64,000 nucleotides of DNA from Pycnopodia helianthoides (lineage: Eukaryota > Echinodermata > Asteroidea > Forcipulatida > Asteriidae): positions 16,892,094 to 16,956,093 of the forward strand of contig CM063255.1 in assembly GCA_032158295.1 (NCBI GenBank), written 5' to 3'. The notes beneath the pieces are model-generated. The model was not told the origin of the DNA, did not search any database, and worked only from the letters and a program-made list of their open reading frames with translations. Made by a program: the position numbers and the translations under genes. This document shows positions 20,438 through 32,600 of this stretch, piece after piece. The stretch's first letter is position 1. Every line of letters starts with the position of its first letter.

Positions 20438-20810
20438 TGAAAGGGAGGGTATACCCTTTGGTAATTACTCAAAAAATTAATGACCATAAAAACCTACTTT
20501 GGTCCTTTCTCTATGGTAAAGAGGACTGGAAAGCCGTTGATTTTAGTAATGTAGTTTTAGAGAAAGAGGTTAATTAAAAAAACGAAATTGATAATAATCT
20601 GAGAAAGTCTTTATAGGCGTGAAGCCTTTCTCGGGCATCTGAAAGCACAGAATTCTATGGAACAATGGTAGTTTTTTCTTTCATTATTTTTATGCAACTT
20701 CGATGACCAGTTGAGCAAACATTTTCACAGGTTTGTTATTTTATGCAAATGTTGAGATACACCAAGTGAGGATATACTGGTCTTTGACAATTACGAAAAG
20801 TACGCCCATG
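20438..20810. mobile_element. Non-autonomous repeat of an echinoderm-type family
   Basis: Blocks TTTGGTAATTACTCAAAAAA, GGGCATCTGAAAGCACAGAA, TTTCACAGGTTTGTTATTTT ATGCA and GAGATACACCAAGTGAGGAT, ending TGGTCTTTGACAATTACG. I recall this as an abundant family in sea stars and other echinoderms (memory only). Confidence 0.55.
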
Positions 20811-20918
20811 CTTTTATCAACCACTTCATCAACATGGATTTTGCATGCACAATGACTATGTTTTCGAGTGTCCCATTAATTGAACATAATTTATACCCTG
20901 TAAATAAGAGAATCTTAC

Positions 20919-20990
20919 CGGTGAGAACTTGAGTGGGCTCCAGCGAAGGACCTCTACGGCGGAACAGTTCTTTGGACGGTATATAGGCCA
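20919..20990 (-). other. Candidate 5' UTR exon end of the SMPD1-like gene
   Basis: The SMPD1-like exon 1 begins with a 3' splice site, so a non-coding exon must lie upstream. A good minus-strand donor, CACCG|GTAAGATT, ends a moderately GC-rich stretch here. Alternatives are donors ending at 19372 (CAG|GTGAGG) and 18326 (inside an inverted repeat). Without RNA data the choice is open; the far end is arbitrary. Confidence 0.15.
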
Positions 20991-22109
20991 AAAATTAACT
21001 GGAATGCGGGTGCGAATTTACTTCCAACAAACGGAAATATTCTCAAACAAAAATTGACAATTTTCTAAACCACGGGAACGCAAGAACTTTGAACTCTCGT
21101 CTGTCAAAAAGAAAACATGGGGAAGAAGACACCCCAAAAGACTGAACTGTAGATCACATTAATCCGAAGAAAGACGGACTTTCTCTAATGCTCCACAGAC
21201 GATTCACATGAAACATCAGGGGTCCTGATATACAGACGTCTAGATAGCCAAAAGTCCAACCACCGGTAGGCCTTCATGGCTACTATACATTTGGTACTAG
21301 ATATGGGGCATGGTGGACCCCTCCCTGTCTTTATTGTGTGCTTGGAATCACAGGAATTATTTTTTCAAAAACGTCAGCGATCAAAATGTCACAACTTCCC
21401 ACAACTGTTTTCATCTTTGAATGACTATTATGATAAACAAAGAAACATCGACCAATGTTTAATACATCGATCGATGTACATTTTTAGAGTAATGTTTCAA
21501 TGATTCTGTACTAATTGAATTACAACTCAAGTTATCGTTCTATAAAGAATTGATTGAACTCTTCATTAGAACAATAACTCAAGTTGTCATTCATTATTTT
21601 GGTCGAGACGCCCTCTGTTTTACAACTTGTTTCGTTTTTTTCCCCGCCATTTCAAACGGATCACGAAATGAGTCAAAATGACGCATAATCAAAGTTAAAA
21701 TCCAATTTTTAAACCATTTTCTGGGTCATCCACACGAGCCCATGGGCTCCCACTCCTCCCCTTGTTCGTTCATTACCTGCATATACATAACTATAAATTA
21801 AGATATTTCGTGCGTGGAAAATAAACAAATCCAAGCCACAAACTTGACATCCCGAGCGTGACGTCAATAATTTATAGCTAATGAAATGGATGCATGTAGG
21901 ACTATTATGAAAGACAGCGATATTGTCTTGATTTAGTTATTGTCGATGATATGACAAAGAAAGCATGAATTGTTGACACACAGATAACATACTTGCATAT
22001 TATTACTCACAGCTATTACTCACAAACTGTCTTCCGAAAGCAAAATTACATAAACAAACAACGTACCCATACAAACTCAATTACTTATGTGATATATTCT
22101 TTCTAATGA
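20991..22109. other. No gene seen
   Basis: Intergenic-looking sequence without coding frames or recognised repeats, upstream of the SMPD1-like gene. Confidence 0.4.
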
Positions 22110-22325
22110 TGGCATTTAAAGTTGCATGGCCCGATTTTTCCCGATAAAACATTTGTATTTTAGATGGTGTTTTCTCTGAACGAATTTCGACAGCTGCTGA
22201 TAATGCTGTTTCTAACGTAAAAACATACAAAAACATTCGCGTATGCCACGGAAAAAGCACAAAGTACAATAAAACGTGTGAAGTTGTTTGTACGAGCCAA
22301 ATGGACGTAAATTTTGGTCGAATCT
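22110..22325. repeat. Dispersed repeat pair, member 2
   Basis: CCCGATTTTTCCCGAT, GAATTTCGACAGCTGCTGATAATGCTGTTTC and GCGTATGCCACGGAAAAAGCAC; the related member is at 15030-15215. Confidence 0.5.
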
Positions 22326-22572
22326 TTAAAAAATTGTATTTAAAATTTAACTTTACATTATTTTTCGGGTCAAATCGGATGAAAATCGGACCAAGCATCT
22401 AACCTAATATTATAGTAACATATTATAGATTAAAAACTGTATAATAAATGTGAGTTGGTGAAAAAACGTGGGGAAAGATAGAAATGTCAACAAACTGAAA
22501 GCACCAAAAATGGAAGAAGGGGCTAGAATGCATTGCTGATCCCATAAACACCTCCTTCCCATCCACACCTGA

Positions 22573-22805
22573 GCACGTCCTACACTCCAAAAAAAAACTC
22601 CCGGGTTAAAATTGACACGAGTCCCGTGGGTCCTGACCCATTTCTGGGCCAGTATGAGCCGGACTCTGTGTCAAGATGACCCAGAAAGTGGTCAAACTGA
22701 CGCAGAATTCGAGTCAAAACCCAAAATTTTGACCAGATTCCGGGTTAGCCTGACCCAGAAATGGCCAGATCCCCTGGTACACGTACTCGTGGTGAATTCT
22801 TTTTA
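22573..22805. mobile_element. GACCCAG-family MITE, copy 1
   Basis: Starts ACTCCAAAAAAAAACTCCCG GGTTAA, ends CTTTTTAGATT. Interior repeats TGACCCAGAAATGG and its complement several times, so it is internally palindromic. Confidence 0.65.
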
Positions 22806-22982
22806 GATTGCACAGCTAGCGATTTAAAAATAGTTGGATATAAAGCCATACACATTACTTCCACTTACTTGGTTTCCCCACTTCCTGCAAATGTTTGGGG
22901 AATAAACTCGTATAGGGGTTTATTCCCACAATGATTACGGGACTATTGTGCAATCTGTCTCTTCAAAGTGCAGTACTCTTTC

Positions 22983-23200
22983 ACTCCAAACAACTTCCTG
23001 ATCAGAATCGACCCGGATTCTGTGTCCCAGGGAGCCTGACTCATTTCTGGGTCAGGCTGACCTGGAAAGTGGTTAAAATATTGGGTTTTAACTCACACTC
23101 TGCATAAATTTGACCCATTTATAGGTAATGTTGAATGGGTCAGGCCCCGCAGGACCCAGAATCGTGCCAATTCTGACCAGGTTTTTTTTTAGAGTGTATA
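22983..23200. mobile_element. GACCCAG-family MITE, copy 2
   Basis: From ACTCCAAACAACTTCCTGAT to GGTTTTTTTTTAGAGTGT; contains CTGACTCATTTCTGGGTCAG. Confidence 0.65.
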
Positions 23201-24141
23201 CTTTATACATGACAAATTTGACCACTATTAAAAAACAAGTTATCCGTCTTAGTTTTCACTCAATACAGCCCAATATAATAACAGGGAATGTTCGGACATA
23301 CTAAGGGTAGCCTATAACATGATTTTTATGATCATTTAAATTGTATTCAGATCCCAATAAAAACTTTCTCAGAAGAACGATGAGTTACATTTGAGAGATT
23401 GATAAATGTGCCTTAAAACCCGCATCGGTGATACCAAAGTACAGAACTATTTAAATCCAATATAGTTTTTTTTCGCAGCCATCACTTTGTATATCATAAC
23501 GTTTATTTTAGCTCTTTCATGACTTATTAAGATAATTATATACACAAAAGTACACACATTTTTTTTGTCGGCAGACCACCAGCGAAACTACTTTAAGCAG
23601 AGAGGCGTTCTCTTGTGACACAAGGGCTACCACAACATCACTATGTGAGCCTATAGACAATGTTACAATTGTTTACAGAGTGGTGACCTTGTACATTATA
23701 ATGCTATTCCTGACGGGCAAGATGCTACACAGGCTCAATGGGAAAATTTATATTTTGTGTCATAATTTTCACATAAATTCAAAATTTACAAAAGCAAAAG
23801 CTGTACAGCTTTGAGATGTCCCCCCCCCTTTCTTCATATCAAAAGTTGAGGAAAATCAGACAGTGCGATCTCCATAAAACATTAGATTTGTTGTATTCTT
23901 CCATTGAGCTGTGTACAAAATGTGCCCGCCGGAAGTCCAGGCTCTTTGGCTCTTTTGTAAACATGTGATGTCACAGGTCACATCGTCTATACTGAACACA
24001 TTTATCATTTTCCCCATTTTGTCATTCCTTCCCTACACCACCACACGTCACATCGATCTCTTTCACCACCCTACCATTTCCTTCCCACACAAAGTCTGAG
24101 CATACCACTTCTCAATACACCCACTCTCTCCAAGCCCTTCA

Positions 24142-24354
24142 TATAGACGATGTGACCTCTGTTTACATTCAAACCGCCCTCTGTTGACAAGTCTGTTGTC
24201 CAAGTCATGTTCCGCCGGGCAAAAAGACGCGTAGTCATGGTAATACTGCGTGTACTTTCTAGCTAGCTGTCAAGTACACAAAGGTTTGGCCCAGCGACAT
24301 GCGCGCGCATCATGTTATGATTTTCGAGTGACGTCAGAGGTCACATCGTCTATA
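24142..24354. mobile_element. MITE with TATAGACGATGTGACCTCTG termini
   Basis: TATAGACGATGTGACCTCTG at left and CAGAGGTCACATCGTCTATA at right, exact inverted repeats. Another right end of the family is at 23970-23992. Confidence 0.75.
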
Positions 24355-24478
24355 CTTCATCTCCTTTGAACCCAACTCTCAAATATTCTCGTAAATTCTC
24401 TTTTTTGTGTGTGCAATGTTTCACTCCCTACTCCATAACATAATTGAAAGGCCAGCGTGCGTTGCAGCAGTGCCTATA

Positions 24479-24665
24479 ATTTTAAAGGGACACGTTGCCT
24501 TGGATTTGGGCGCTTTGGGCTATAAAAAGCGTTTGTTACGAAATTAATATCGTTGGAAAGATGTTTAAAAAGTAGAATATAATGTTCACACAAAATTTCC
24601 CTCGAATATGTTGGGTTTTCCTTTTACTTCTTGAACTAACACGGTCCGCCATTTTGAAGAACACA
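24479..24665 (+). mobile_element. AAAGGGACACGTTGCCTTGG repeat, copy 1
   Basis: Shares GGGACACGTTGCCTTGGAT, GGGCGCTTTGGGCTATAAAA and TTTTCCTTTTACTTC with 33184-33385. Terminus AAAGGGACAC resembles the right end of 25338-26332. Confidence 0.65.
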
Positions 24666-24853
24666 TTTTTTGAACTTATCTTTTAAGGGGGGGGGGTGCG
24701 GGGTTGGAGATTACAACAACTGATACACGCGTCTAACAGCCTAATTCCCAATAGCAATCGGAAGCTCACTTAATAATTTGCAAACCCTGAGTGTTCAGCC
24801 ATGAACAATTAAAGGCTACTAAGTGGTGTTTGAAGCTTTGCATGGTGTTGAAA

Positions 24854-25191
24854 GTAAGAAGTAACTATAACTATAAATAGTAATAAACTTGCGGGTTCAA
24901 CCTCTTTTGTAAAATCTCTTTTGGGAGGAGTGTTGGCTCTGAAAAGAGCCGGTTTGGTCTCGACGTTTCGAACAGTATACTATGCTCGTCTTCAGGAGAA
25001 GTTTTCTCCTGAAGAAAACGTGGTTTTCCATGGTTTTGCGTGGTTTTCTCCTGAAGACGAGCATAGTATACTGTTCGAAACGTCGAGACCAAACCGGCTC
25101 TTTTCAGAGCCAACACTCCTCCCAAAAGAGATTTTACAAAAGAGGTTGAACCCGCAAGTTTACTACTATTTATAGTTATAGTTACTTCTTA
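24854..25191. mobile_element. Foldback element: two 147-bp inverted arms
   Basis: Arms 24854-25000 and 25046-25191 are nearly perfect reverse complements around a 45-bp spacer. Both strands therefore show almost the same 84-codon frame, a mirror artefact. Each arm carries TCCTGAAGACGAGCATAG then GTTCGAAACGTCGAGACC, the CTGANGA-stem-GAAAC order of the Penelope-type tail at 1058-1090. Confidence 0.85.
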
Positions 25192-25337
25192 AAGGCTACT
25201 AGTACTACATCGCAAGGTTTACAGATTAGAGCAATTTGCAATCTTGAATAGACATTATGCACTGACGGAGCCCAAGCTGAAGCCCAAGCCCGCCAAGCTG
25301 TGTTTTCGAAAAGGGCCATTGACTAAAACATGAGGAC

Positions 25338-26332
25338 TTAAAGGTACACACCGGCTTCGTTGGGTTATTTGTGCTACAAAATAGACTAAAACATGATTCT
25401 AAAGGTCTTCCTGAAATGGAGAAGATTGGTTCATAAAGGAAACCATGAAATTTGGCCGTTTTTGAGCATTCTTCAAAAAACGAAGGTCACGTGACTTTTC
25501 GGAACCAAAATGTGGTTCCGAAAAGTCACGTGATCTTCAGAATTAGTTTTACTTACAGCCGTATAAAAGTAAATTACTGAACCAAATTCAAGTATTTAAA
25601 ATATATATATATTAATGAGTATTTGGCGAAAAAGACTATGTATTCAGTTTATGGATGCAAGTTGTAAATAATGATGAAAAATCGAACGTAAGATTCGCAT
25701 TCAGAGAGTCCGTGCACGGAAGCGTGTTTTACGGTGCATCAGCGTGGGGAGCTAGCGAGTAAACCTTGGGGCATGTCCCGCACAGCCGGTGCAGTGTCTC
25801 GCCGGGCCAGAGAGACAAACCACGGAGGCATGAACCCGGAGCCTGTGGAGGGGTAGGGAGCCAGACCATTGATTACGTTTTGTTTTACAAGGGTTTTAGT
25901 CTGTAGCCCATAGCTATTATCCCCTAACTATTGTCACGTTACGTGATGCCTGCGCTACACACGCGGCGGAACGACGACGAATAGCTAGCTGCACGGTGTG
26001 GATCGGACTGTGTTTATGTCGGTTTTTTAATTACACGTGAATTTGTGCTTGGTGGATATGAAGACTGGATCTTTATGCCTCGCCATTGTTATAATTAATA
26101 AATAAACAGATCACTAGTCTACTTAAAACAATGTCATGTAAACTTGACAGTTGCAACGGCTGGAAAAGCGTATACGCTGACCTTTGACCGCGTTTTGGTT
26201 TCTTCACATTTTTCGTTAATTACGTGACATTTTGATGATTTTTTTTTTACAACAACCATCGAAAAATTATTGTCTGTGATTCAACATCACTAAATTAGGT
26301 AAACAGTAAGCCGGTGTGTCCCTTTAAGATGA
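25338..26332. mobile_element. ~1 kb element with AAAGGKACACACCGGCTT inverted termini
   Basis: Left AAAGGTACACACCGGCTTCG, right AAGCCGGTGTGTCCCTTTAA. No transposase frame inside. Contains an internal inverted pair at about 25490-25533 (ACGTGACTTTTCGGAACC / GGTTCCGAAAAGTCACGT). Confidence 0.6.
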
Positions 26333-26610
26333 GGACTCCAGGTGAATTACGCCTGAGTACAACGAAACATGAACAGGTTTTTACTACGTTAGCTAAGCAG
26401 AAGATTTTAACTTAGCAAAGAGCGCTTTCCATTGCAGTCGAAAAGTTTCTTTCCCTAGAAAAAACAAAAACTCAGTTCAACTTGGTTGAACTTGTTTATT
26501 TCATTTGGCTGCGCTAGTTCACCTATAATAATTTTTACTTGAACTGAAATAAGAAGATTTAGACGAGGTCTTGAAACTATTCTTTTAAGATGCTGTTTTG
26601 AGGAGTTGTG

Positions 26611-26707
26611 GTGTTGGGGGAGGAACGGGGTGTTGGGGGAGGAACGGGGTGTTGGGGGAGAACGGGGTGTTGGGGGAGGAACGGGGTGTTGGGGAGGAAC
26701 GGGGGTG
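26611..26707 (+). repeat. G-rich minisatellite, ~18-bp unit
   Basis: GGGGAGGAACGGGGTGTTG repeated about five times; potential G-quadruplex former. Confidence 0.85.
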
Positions 26708-26719
26708 TCGTATTCCAAA

Positions 26720-27700
26720 GCACCCAATCCCAGTCCGCTGTGCCAATGTTTGGTTAAATTTTTACATCAAACGCGTGCTTTAAATCAGTTGGGCTTGTTC
26801 AGCTACTAAACCTCTCGACTGCTCTCTACTTTGAACACACACACGCCACTCACACCGTACAGAACGACCATACGAAAACATTACAAGTGGTCCACAAGTT
26901 TCTAATGAATTACAAATTTAAAGGATGAATGCGAACATTCATCCAAATGTGTACATAATGTATAGTAACCCTACAGTGTATTATCAACAATATACATGGA
27001 TATATTTGAGTTATGCGTTATAAACACAGTATTCCATTTACATTTTTACAAATACAACTATGAAATGTACTCCACGTTCACTTTTGCTCACCCTTGTTCA
27101 CACTTTGGTCTGTTTCCTTTACCATAATTTTTTTATTTTACATATATATATGTCATGTTATGTTTTCATATATTTACATGTATTTATAAGGAAAATTAGT
27201 TCATTAAGTACACATGTAACGCGTGGTTTTTATAATGATACAAAAATGGCCTGCGTCCAATTCTAAGGCGGCTTGCAGTACAATAATGACAATGCTTAAA
27301 GGGCGTGATACGATGTGGCAGGATATACCGTCTCCCGCCCCCATACAGTGAATTGGGTAGAAATTTTGTCGGATAGCGCCCTCTTTTGACTCAACTTCCT
27401 TCAGCCCATGTTAATCTACTCTATGGGGGACACACACACTGTGTGACAAAATCCCCTATGACAACGGCAATGCGTACACAGATCTGTCGCAAAAAGTGAC
27501 AGGGTTTTTTTTAGCGAGTGAATACCTCAATCGAACAAGCATTATTCGCATGCTGCAGCCCTTTTTTTCGTTTTCAAATTCGGCCTCAAAGTTCACCATT
27601 CAAAGGATATTGTTATGTAACACAAGTTCACTTGTTTGATGAAAATTCGGGTCCTGCTCATCATATTTGAATGGGAAGTAAGCAACTTCACAATATGCAA
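26720..27700. other. No gene seen between the two genes
   Basis: AT-rich, short frames only. Together with 28640-29335 it forms the intergenic space left of the GPCR stop codon. Confidence 0.4.
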
Positions 27701-27712
27701 ACCCTTACACTA

Positions 27713-28114
27713 TACGGAGCTCTGGAAGTGCCATCCAACTTGTTGAGATCCAGTGATAATCTAACGCAGGATGATGACATCAGATGACGACATTCCAAGA
27801 TAACTTATCTCGGGATGACGCCATCTTTAAAGTAGAATGTCTTCTTCCAGACGTATTTCATCTTGGGAGGATGGTATCCTGAAAGTAGGATGTTGTCTTC
27901 CCAAGATATTAGGGTCTCAAAATTTTTCAGGATGGTTATCATCCCATGATGAATTATCTCGGGAAGTCAACATCTAACTTTAAGATGACGTCATCCGAAG
28001 ATAAATCAGCTCAAGATGTCGTCATCTAACATTATAATGACGTCAGCATCACCCTACAGTAAAATTATCTCAGGATCTCAACATGTTGGATGGCACTTCC
28101 AGAGCTCCGTGTTA
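27713..28114. mobile_element. TIR element filled with degenerate GATGACGTCATC-type repeats
   Basis: Termini ACGGAGCTCTGGAAGTGCCA TCC and GGATGGCACTTCCAGAGCTCCGT, inverted over about 40 bp. The inside is a degenerate tandem array of GATAAcTTATCTCGGGATGA CGTCATC-like units. Confidence 0.7.
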
Positions 28115-28116
28115 TA

Positions 28117-28635
28117 CATTATACAATTGTTGCACGCTGTGACGGGGTCCATGGTGTTTTGTACACCCGAGGGGGAAAATGGCACCCGAGGCGAAGCCGA
28201 GGGTGTCATTCCCCCCCCCCCCCGAGGGTGTACAAACCCATGGACCCCCGTCACAGCGTGCAACAATCGTTTTGTTATACCTTGGTAACATTATTATTCC
28301 TCTTCTCGAGGTTCTGTTGTCATCTTCAAACATTACTACGACGGAGTATAAGCCACTGGTTTAATAAGCAGATGAACAGTTGTGCAAATAAGAAACAATT
28401 CTTCACTGTTCCCTCGAACCCGCAGCTGTTTTGTACAAAGCGCTGGAAATTGACCGACGGTGGAACGATCAAGGTAATGTACACCGGTAAACAAAACTCA
28501 TGTTACCCTAGGCGCTGTGCGTCATGCGTTGTGCGCATCCTTAGCCATGGTACATGGATATTTGTTGCACGCTCATGTGATCGTTCTGCGCCAATGAAAA
28601 TACAGCATATAAGACAGAGGTATAACAATTCCTAT
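28117..28635. mobile_element. Hairpin MITE, family H1 copy 1
   Basis: A near-perfect hairpin of about 170 bp (28117-28287: TTATACAATTGTTGCACGCT to GTGCAACAATCGTTTTGTTATAC) opens the element; a far end ACAGAGGTATAACAATTCC closes it. Middle has GCTCATGTGATCGTTCTGCGCCAATGAAAATACAGC, shared with 17224-17690. Confidence 0.7.
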
Positions 28636-29335
28636 GGGCATCTTCTAGTCTGTGGGTGTGGTGTATGATGTAAATTCGCCACACTTGATACATCCTTGCA
28701 CTTAGCAATGTGATAGGACGAGAATAGTCACTCCTGCTACCAAAACAAGAGCCCCAAACCAACAATCATTTCAAATTCTGGCCACGTTTATAATGTTGGA
28801 GAAGCCTACAAACGGATAACAAGTAGGCTTAAAGGTTTCATCTTTTCAAGTTCTTTTTTCCATTCCATAAAACACATTTTTTGTTGGTGTGATTTTGAAA
28901 GAATTTTTAGAGCAATCCATCTTAGGACGAATGGTTCCTGTGCCCATTTTCCTTCCATGTTTCGAATTTATAATTCCTTATATAATGATTTTCGCTGTTT
29001 ACTCGAAAACATGACTTCAAATTGTTTAATCAAATTAATTGACGTAAACAATGTACCCCTCCCCTTAAACGATGCGAGCCAAAGTTTTGACCTGTTTTGT
29101 TTTTTGTTCGTTTCACTTTTCTTCACCATTTTCTTTGTCTCTTTCTTGTGCTCTCAGTGAAAAAATAATTTCACTATCAAAAATAAAACAATCGTGCTTC
29201 GGCGAACGTTGTTTGTTTAATTGATAATCAATTAAATGGCAACACCCCCATTCTTTCTGTCTCTCTCCGTCTGCGGCAACTTGCAATAATTTGCAATTCT
29301 CTAATTCCATGTTAGGTCTCCGGGAAGACCGCATC

Positions 29336-29664
29336 TCACACATTCCGATGGCTGGCCCCTTCCACTTCACTCTCCATAACCGGCACTCGGACAAACCCGA
29401 CGGTGTCGGACTCCCCCTCGTTGACGACCCGGTGTGCAAAGTCTCCCTTCTTCGGTATCTCCTCGTCGACGTCGGTCGTTTCGACGCCTCCTCCCCGTAG
29501 GAGGGTGAACTCTTCAGCCTTGGCCGGCTCGTCCGGCTCTGTGTCCGACTGTGAGGTGACTGCGTTCAGTTTGATAGCGTTTCTGTTCGCGTCGGACTGG
29601 TTTTGTCTGGTGCCTTTTTTCCATCCTTTTCGACCGTTTGTCGTCTGTAGCCTGCTTGGACGCT
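29336..29664 (-). CDS. GPCR exon V: cytoplasmic C-terminal tail and stop
   Basis: 329 bp, phase 1 to stop. Acceptor TTCGTAG|AGCGTC; joining exon U gives [18 protein letters not shown], then a Ser/Thr- and acid-rich tail ([17 protein letters not shown]) ending ASHRNV. GC content matches exon T. A minus-strand ATTAAA near 29216-29221 could serve as the poly(A) signal. Confidence 0.85.
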
Positions 29665-32600
29665 CTACGAAAAATACAAATTGTAAGCAAAAGTTCAGTG
29701 ACATTTCGTGTAAATAGGCCTATTAGAGTCAAATTTGATCAAGCAAAAAAATAGGGTTCAGATAAAATAATTTTTAAAAAGTAGAAATAATAATCACTTA
29801 CAACTTGCGGAAGGTGGCAGTAGAAAAAAAGGAAAACAAAAACCAAACAAAGAAACAAACACAACACGGCAATAAATGGATTGCACATGACGTCATTGAC
29901 CACCATCTTTGATGAAAAACAATGGAAACGTGCACGCGTACGTGTACGCGCTGCGCACAACTCTCAGCCAATGACAGGCTTTCACGCGGGCACGTTTGCA
30001 AGGGGTCTACATGGGGCTCGCCCGTATCTTTTTCAGTGACTAGCCAGTAGGACCAGCGGAACCAGCTAGCTTGTCATTTCACTAGTCCACCAGCTTTTTC
30101 ACTGGTCCGGATTTCAAGGTTTTCTTGAAACACTGTAATTTTATATGGGACTTGAGTTTGAAACCATGAAAATTCCAAGCATGCCAGGCAATGGTTTTTA
30201 CATACAGCTTTTGGAAGCAAAGAACTAGCTAGCAGGACCACTTAGACATAAATTGGACTGGTCCTCAGAAGTTATAACTATCGCTTGGCCAGCAGACCAC
30301 TGTTAAGGGAGAACGCTACAGCAACAATTGGGAAATGGGACATGAAACAAAACAAAAAACGACCGAGTGCCGATCAGAAACCTTCTTGGTACCAATTGGT
30401 AAACTTGTAATACCTCCAGTGGAGTTAGCCTGCTTCATGTCCGTGGTCATTGTGGCAAGGGATATGTTGAGGGAGTTCCGTGCCCTGCTCAGCACTCGCC
30501 TGACGTAAGGGGCGGTTAGGAGGGTGTACAGCATAGGGTTCACTGCAGAGTTGACTGGAAGAACAAAGACAGCTATCCAGGCGTATACCTAATGGTGTAA
30601 AACAAAATTATGGAAAAGTTGTAAAAATTCTCTGCTCTTTGAGGTACAGCAAATCATTGACTCAATTTGTCTCCCCCAAAACAACGTGACTTGTTTATCT
30701 TTCAAATTTATAATTTGCAAGAACATAACGATGCATCCAAATAAGATTCCCAATCTATCTCAACAGATACAAAGGCAATGTAAAGTTTACCAGTAGATAC
30801 ATTTTCCACTCAGTCCCTATATCTTTTAAATTTGGAATTCAAGAAAGTTGGATTATCTTCTCAAAGTTAATATACATTTTGTTTAAACGAAAGACTGACG
30901 TTGTTGTTGTCAGTGTTGCTTACCTGAGGTGGGATGTATGCCCCGGCTAGCGAGGCCACGCCCAAAAGGATGATTGGTATCCAACAGACGAAATCCGTCA
31001 TGACGATCAGCGTCATCCGCCTCGCCATTGCGTCTCCGGTCTTCGAGTCGCGCGACCGGTTCACTGCCTTCTGCGTGCGCCTGGCCACGACGAACATGAC
31101 GGAGTACGACATGGCAATGGTGGCGAAGGAGACGAAGTTGAGCACGAGGAAGATGAAGACGGAGTACTCCCAGCCGGAGTAGTGCCCGGGGGTGATGTGG
31201 AGGGCGAGGCATACCCCGGACCTGCCGTAGAAGTTGCCGAAGTACTCCAGGCCGGCGAGGGGGAACGCAGAGAGGAAGATCACCATCAGCCACGTGATGA
31301 CCATGACGCGGACGGCACCGCTGAACTCCATGTCCTTAATACGGAACGGAAAGAGGATGGAGAACAGCCGGTGCAAGGTGATGATAGTCAGGCTGAAGAC
31401 GGACAGCTCACTAGAGAACGTAGAAAGAAAGCCGGCGAAGCGGCAGAGACCAGACGAGCGCCAGTGCTCGTCGTATATGATGTAGTAGCCGCGATAGTAG
31501 GCGTCGACAGCGGCGATGATGAGGAGGTATACACCCATACAGAAGTCACCGATGGCAAGGTTGGTGATCAAAAACGAGTGAACCTAGTCGTGAACAAATA
31601 AGTAAAGTGTTCAAAATACTTTGCTTATTTCTAATATTATTTTTTTAAAGACTGCGACCGTCAGCCGACTTTGCCAAATTACTTTTTGACAACATTTCAA
31701 AGTACTTGATTGCAATGATGCCATCACCACATAATAGAACTAGCTACATAACACGTGAGATCATAGTATTTTATTTAAATCATATTATTTAGTACGTTTG
31801 TTTGTTTGATAAAGCAAGTCAATTTTCGTACACCATTTGGACTTGTCAACGGGTCTATAACACTGACGTGCACCCAAATTCAACGAATACTCACACACAA
31901 AGGTACTTTGTCCTATACTGTCTACTAAACATCCACTTTTAGTAGACAAAAACACATTGCATGCTAGCCTATTCTCAAGACACAAAATAAATCTCTATAA
32001 ACCCACTGCGTTTTTGCTTAGAGTAGCGATAGAGCTAATGTTTGATCGATGGTTAAGCGTTCATCATTCACCAATGTGTTGCCTCACTTCGTTCAGAGAG
32101 TCACAAACTGGTACTTTTCAGGTTTTGTAATCAATTTGATGCGAATTTGAAATTTAAAAAAATTTGTATTAAGGAGGTAGTAGGTTTTCCAGAATTCCAG
32201 ACAGCGTGAGAAGTTGTTAACTTTGGTTAAAATTACATTTCCATTGGTTAGAAAACACTTCACGTGTTCCGTTAAAATTAAATTTACGTCATACTTAAAC
32301 GCCAAGAGGTTAGTTTGAAGAGAAACTTTATCACAATAACTACAACAAGTAAAGAACTGTTACATGCCCAGGGTTGGGGATAAGTTGCATGCTTGCATGC
32401 CTTTTTTGGCGAACCCAAATGCGTGGGGAAGATATTGGTTCTGATAATGACCTGTTTTTTGTACCTAGTGAATGTTCAGTTCCCGACCTGACTGATCACA
32501 GGAGCTTATACTGGTCGGTTGGCACATTTCTCAAAATGCCTCCAAAAAGTACAGAACAAACTTCCAAACGGAATCAATTCAAACAGATTGTGAGTGTTGG

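Noticed and set aside
24871..25175. Two 84-codon ORFs on opposite strands with nearly the same protein
   Set aside because: They arise from the inverted arms of the foldback element, not from genes.
26598..26809. Gly-rich and Pro-rich ORFs on both strands
   Set aside because: They are translations of the 18-bp G-rich minisatellite.
29403..29717. 104-codon plus-strand ORF
   Set aside because: Antisense to the receptor tail exon, whose phase and acceptor fit exon U.
31182..31601. 139-codon plus-strand ORF
   Set aside because: It is the antisense shadow of the GC-rich TM2-TM6 exon, which has clear GPCR motifs and splice sites on the minus strand.
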